DNA of 7,667 nt from Proteobacteria bacterium UBA4656 (GTDB lineage: Bacteria; Pseudomonadota; Gammaproteobacteria; Xanthomonadales; Ahniellaceae). This document shows, piece after piece, positions 5,867 through 7,667 of the stretch. Both the position numbers and the translations under genes were made by a program. Position 1 is the first letter of the stretch; every line of letters starts with the position of its first letter. A model generated the notes under the pieces. The model was not told where the DNA came from. It saw nothing but the letters and a program-made list of their open reading frames with translations, and did not search any database. Where the stretch lies: assembly GCA_002405525.1 (NCBI GenBank), contig DHLY01000057.1:14275-21941 (forward strand), read 5' to 3'.

Positions 5867-7667
5867 ATGTCCGACTGGTCGATCGAGCGCGCCCGCCAGA
5901 CCTTCTCCATCGCGCACTGGAGCGAGGGCTATTTCGACGTCGGCGCCGGTGGCCGGCTGGTCGCCCTGCCGCGCGGCGCCGGAGGTCCGCAGGTCGCGCT
6001 CGCCCGGGTGGTCGACGACGCGCAGGCGCAGGGCCTGAAGCTGCCGCTGCTGGTGCGCTTCCTCGACGTGCTGGGCGACAAGCTCGGCCGCCTGCAGGGC
6101 GCCTTCGCGCGCGCAATGGCGGACCACGACTATGCCGGCGGCTACACCGCGATCTATCCGATCAAGGTCAATCAGCACGCCTCGGTGGTCGGCGAACTGG
6201 TCGCCCGCGGGGAGCAGGGGTTCGGGCTGGAAGCCGGATCGAAACCCGAACTGGTGGCGGTGCTCGCGCTGTCGCGGCCGGGCGGCGTGGTGGTCTGCAA
6301 TGGCTACAAGGACCGGGAGTTCATCCGCCTGGCCCTGATCGGCCGCAAGCTCGGGCTCGAGACCTGGATCGTGATCGAGAAGCCCTCGGAACTGGCGATG
6401 GCGCTGGAGGAGGCTCAGAAACTGGGTGTCGAGCCCGGCTTCGGGGTGCGCATGCGCCTGGCTTCTCTGGGCGCCGGCAAGTGGCAGAACACCGGTGGCG
6501 ACAAGGCCAAGTTCGGGCTCTCGCCGCGCCAGGTGCTGGACCTGGTCGACCAGCTCAAGGAGGCCGGCAAGGCGCACTGCCTGTCGCTGCTGCACTTCCA
6601 CATGGGTTCGCAGATCTCCAACGTGCGCGACATTGCCGGCGGCATGCGCGAGGCCACGCGCTACCTGGTCGAACTCTCGCGCCTAGGACTCGGGATCCGC
6701 TACATGGACGTCGGCGGCGGGCTGGCCGTGGACTACGAGGGCACGCGTTCGCGCAGCGAATGCTCGATGAACTACGGCCTCGACCAGTACGCGGCGACCA
6801 TCGTCGCCCCGCTGGCCGAGGCCTGCGCCGAGTACCGGCTGGCTCCGCCGCACATCCTCACCGAGGCCGGTCGCGCGATGACCGCCCACCACGCGGTGCT
6901 GGTGGCCAACGTCAGCGAGGTCGAGGAAGCTCCGGCCGGGCGGGTGCCGCCGCCCGGTCATGGTGAGGCAGCGCCCATCCGCCACCTGCGCGAGGTCCTC
7001 GACGATCTCGACCGCCGGCCGGCCCTGGAGCTCTACCACGAGGCCCTGCACCACGTGGCCGAAGGCCAGGCGATGTATGCGCTCGGCGCCCTCGACCTCG
7101 CCCAGCGCGCGCTGCTCGACGACCTCTACTTCGCGGCCGTCAATGCCGTTCGCGCGCGGCTCGACCCGCGCGAGCGCTCGCACCGCACCGCGCTGGACGA
7201 GTTAAACGCCAAGCTGGTCGACAAGTACTTCGTGAATTTCTCGGTGTTCCAGTCGATCCCGGATGTGTGGGCGCTGGACCAGGTGTTCCCGATCGTGCCG
7301 ATCGAGCGCCTCGACGAGCGCCCCGACCGCCACGGCGTGATCGCCGACCTCACCTGCGACTCCGACGGCCGTATCGACCACTACGTCGATTCCGAGGGCG
7401 TGGACGCCAGCTTGCCGCTGCACGCGCCGCGCGTCGGCGAGTCGTACCGGCTCGGCCTGTTCATGGTCGGCGCCTACCAGGAGACGCTGGGCGACATCCA
7501 CAACCTGTTCGGCGACACCGACTCCGTGGACGTGCGCTTGGCGGCGTCAGGCGCGGCGTTGGAGAACGCGCGTCGCGGCGACACCAACGACCGTGTGCTC
7601 GGCTTCGTCGGCTACGAGGCCAACGCGCTTCGACTGCGTTACTCGCAGAAGATCGCGCAGGCGAAGC
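5867..7667 (+). CDS. speA: Biosynthetic arginine decarboxylase, 3' end cut by the window
   Basis: A PLP-dependent enzyme that converts arginine to agmatine, the first step of the agmatine route to putrescine. The frame is open for 600 codons to the window edge; SpeA proteins are about 630-660 aa, so most of the gene is here. Landmarks in order: N-terminal ARQTFSIAHWSEGYFDVG, AIYPIKVNQ with the PLP-binding lysine K100, GFGLEAGSKPEL (118-129), LHFHMGSQISNVRDI (242-256), YMDVGGGLAVDYEGT (279-293), the TCDSDGRID active-site loop with C497 (496-504), and GAYQETLGDIHNLFGD (535-550). A SpeA-specific helical insert lies between the barrel and the C-terminal domain (about 370-450). ATG 5867 follows a GGGGG stretch 8 bases upstream and fits the MSDWS... 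opening I recall for Xanthomonas-type SpeA; GTG 5852 is a weaker alternative. No defect is visible. It is divergent from speE but separated from it by the protease-barrel pair. Confidence 0.95.
   Translation, partial: MSDWSIERARQTFSIAHWSEGYFDVGAGGRLVALPRGAGGPQVALARVVDDAQAQGLKLPLLVRFLDVLGDKLGRLQGAFARAMADHDYAGGYTAIYPIKVNQHASVVGELVARGEQGFGLEAGSKPELVAVLALSRPGGVVVCNGYKDREFIRLALIGRKLGLETWIVIEKPSELAMALEEAQKLGVEPGFGVRMRLASLGAGKWQNTGGDKAKFGLSPRQVLDLVDQLKEAGKAHCLSLLHFHMGSQISNVRDIAGGMREATRYLVELSRLGLGIRYMDVGGGLAVDYEGTRSRSECSMNYGLDQYAATIVAPLAEACAEYRLAPPHILTEAGRAMTAHHAVLVANVSEVEEAPAGRVPPPGHGEAAPIRHLREVLDDLDRRPALELYHEALHHVAEGQAMYALGALDLAQRALLDDLYFAAVNAVRARLDPRERSHRTALDELNAKLVDKYFVNFSVFQSIPDVWALDQVFPIVPIERLDERPDRHGVIADLTCDSDGRIDHYVDSEGVDASLPLHAPRVGESYRLGLFMVGAYQETLGDIHNLFGDTDSVDVRLAASGAALENARRGDTNDRVLGFVGYEANALRLRYSQKIAQAK

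Noticed and set aside
5762..6601. 279-aa minus-strand frame opposite speA
   Set aside because: Shadow of the speA codon pattern, with no recognisable domain, promoter or ribosome site.
5728..6966. 412-aa plus-strand open frame over the start of speA
   Set aside because: Its translation is low-complexity Arg/Ala/Gly; the overlapping frame from 5867 gives a clear arginine decarboxylase with all motifs.

Overview
This is a high-GC chromosomal window. Its gene content and protein style suggest a gammaproteobacterium of the Xanthomonadales/Lysobacterales type (Dokdonella or Rhodanobacteraceae-like). Three things point there: a long biosynthetic arginine decarboxylase opening MSDWSIERAR, a spermidine synthase encoded nearby on the opposite strand, and a secreted protease carrying C-terminal 'SGFWYNP..NGQGF..RWY' repeats, which I associate with secreted proteins of that group. 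The lineage is inferred from recognition and not from any search.

Layout. Bases 1-78 are the 3' end of a P-II nitrogen regulator gene (glnB/glnK). A GC-rich hairpin follows, then a 274-aa membrane protein of the DUF4239 (bestrophin-like) type at 362-1186. It converges on speE (spermidine synthase, minus strand, 1325-2179), with a hairpin between the two. Upstream of speE lies a 270-bp divergent intergenic region. It holds a speE -10 box, two adjacent hairpins with AGC loops, and a promoter with a perfect TTGACA for the next genes. Then come a secreted subtilisin-like (S8) protease (2457-4750) and a predicted 10-strand outer-membrane beta-barrel (4765-5670), which look like a two-gene operon. 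The window closes with speA (arginine decarboxylase, from 5867, running off the right end).

Function. SpeA (arginine to agmatine) and SpeE (putrescine plus decarboxylated SAM to spermidine) are two steps of one polyamine route. They are divergent and separated by the protease/barrel pair, which looks like an accessory insertion between housekeeping genes and seems to have a more relaxed codon use.

The most notable point is at the start of the protease. The only start with a well-placed ribosome site (ATG 2457) opens a convincing signal peptide, but that frame is out of register by one base with the protease body. The switch point is a run of nine C (2543-2551). One extra C, or a -1 ribosomal slip on the tract, joins them and creates an A-E-A signal-peptidase site. 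The run could be a phase-variation switch, a programmed slip site, a recent mutation or a sequencing error.
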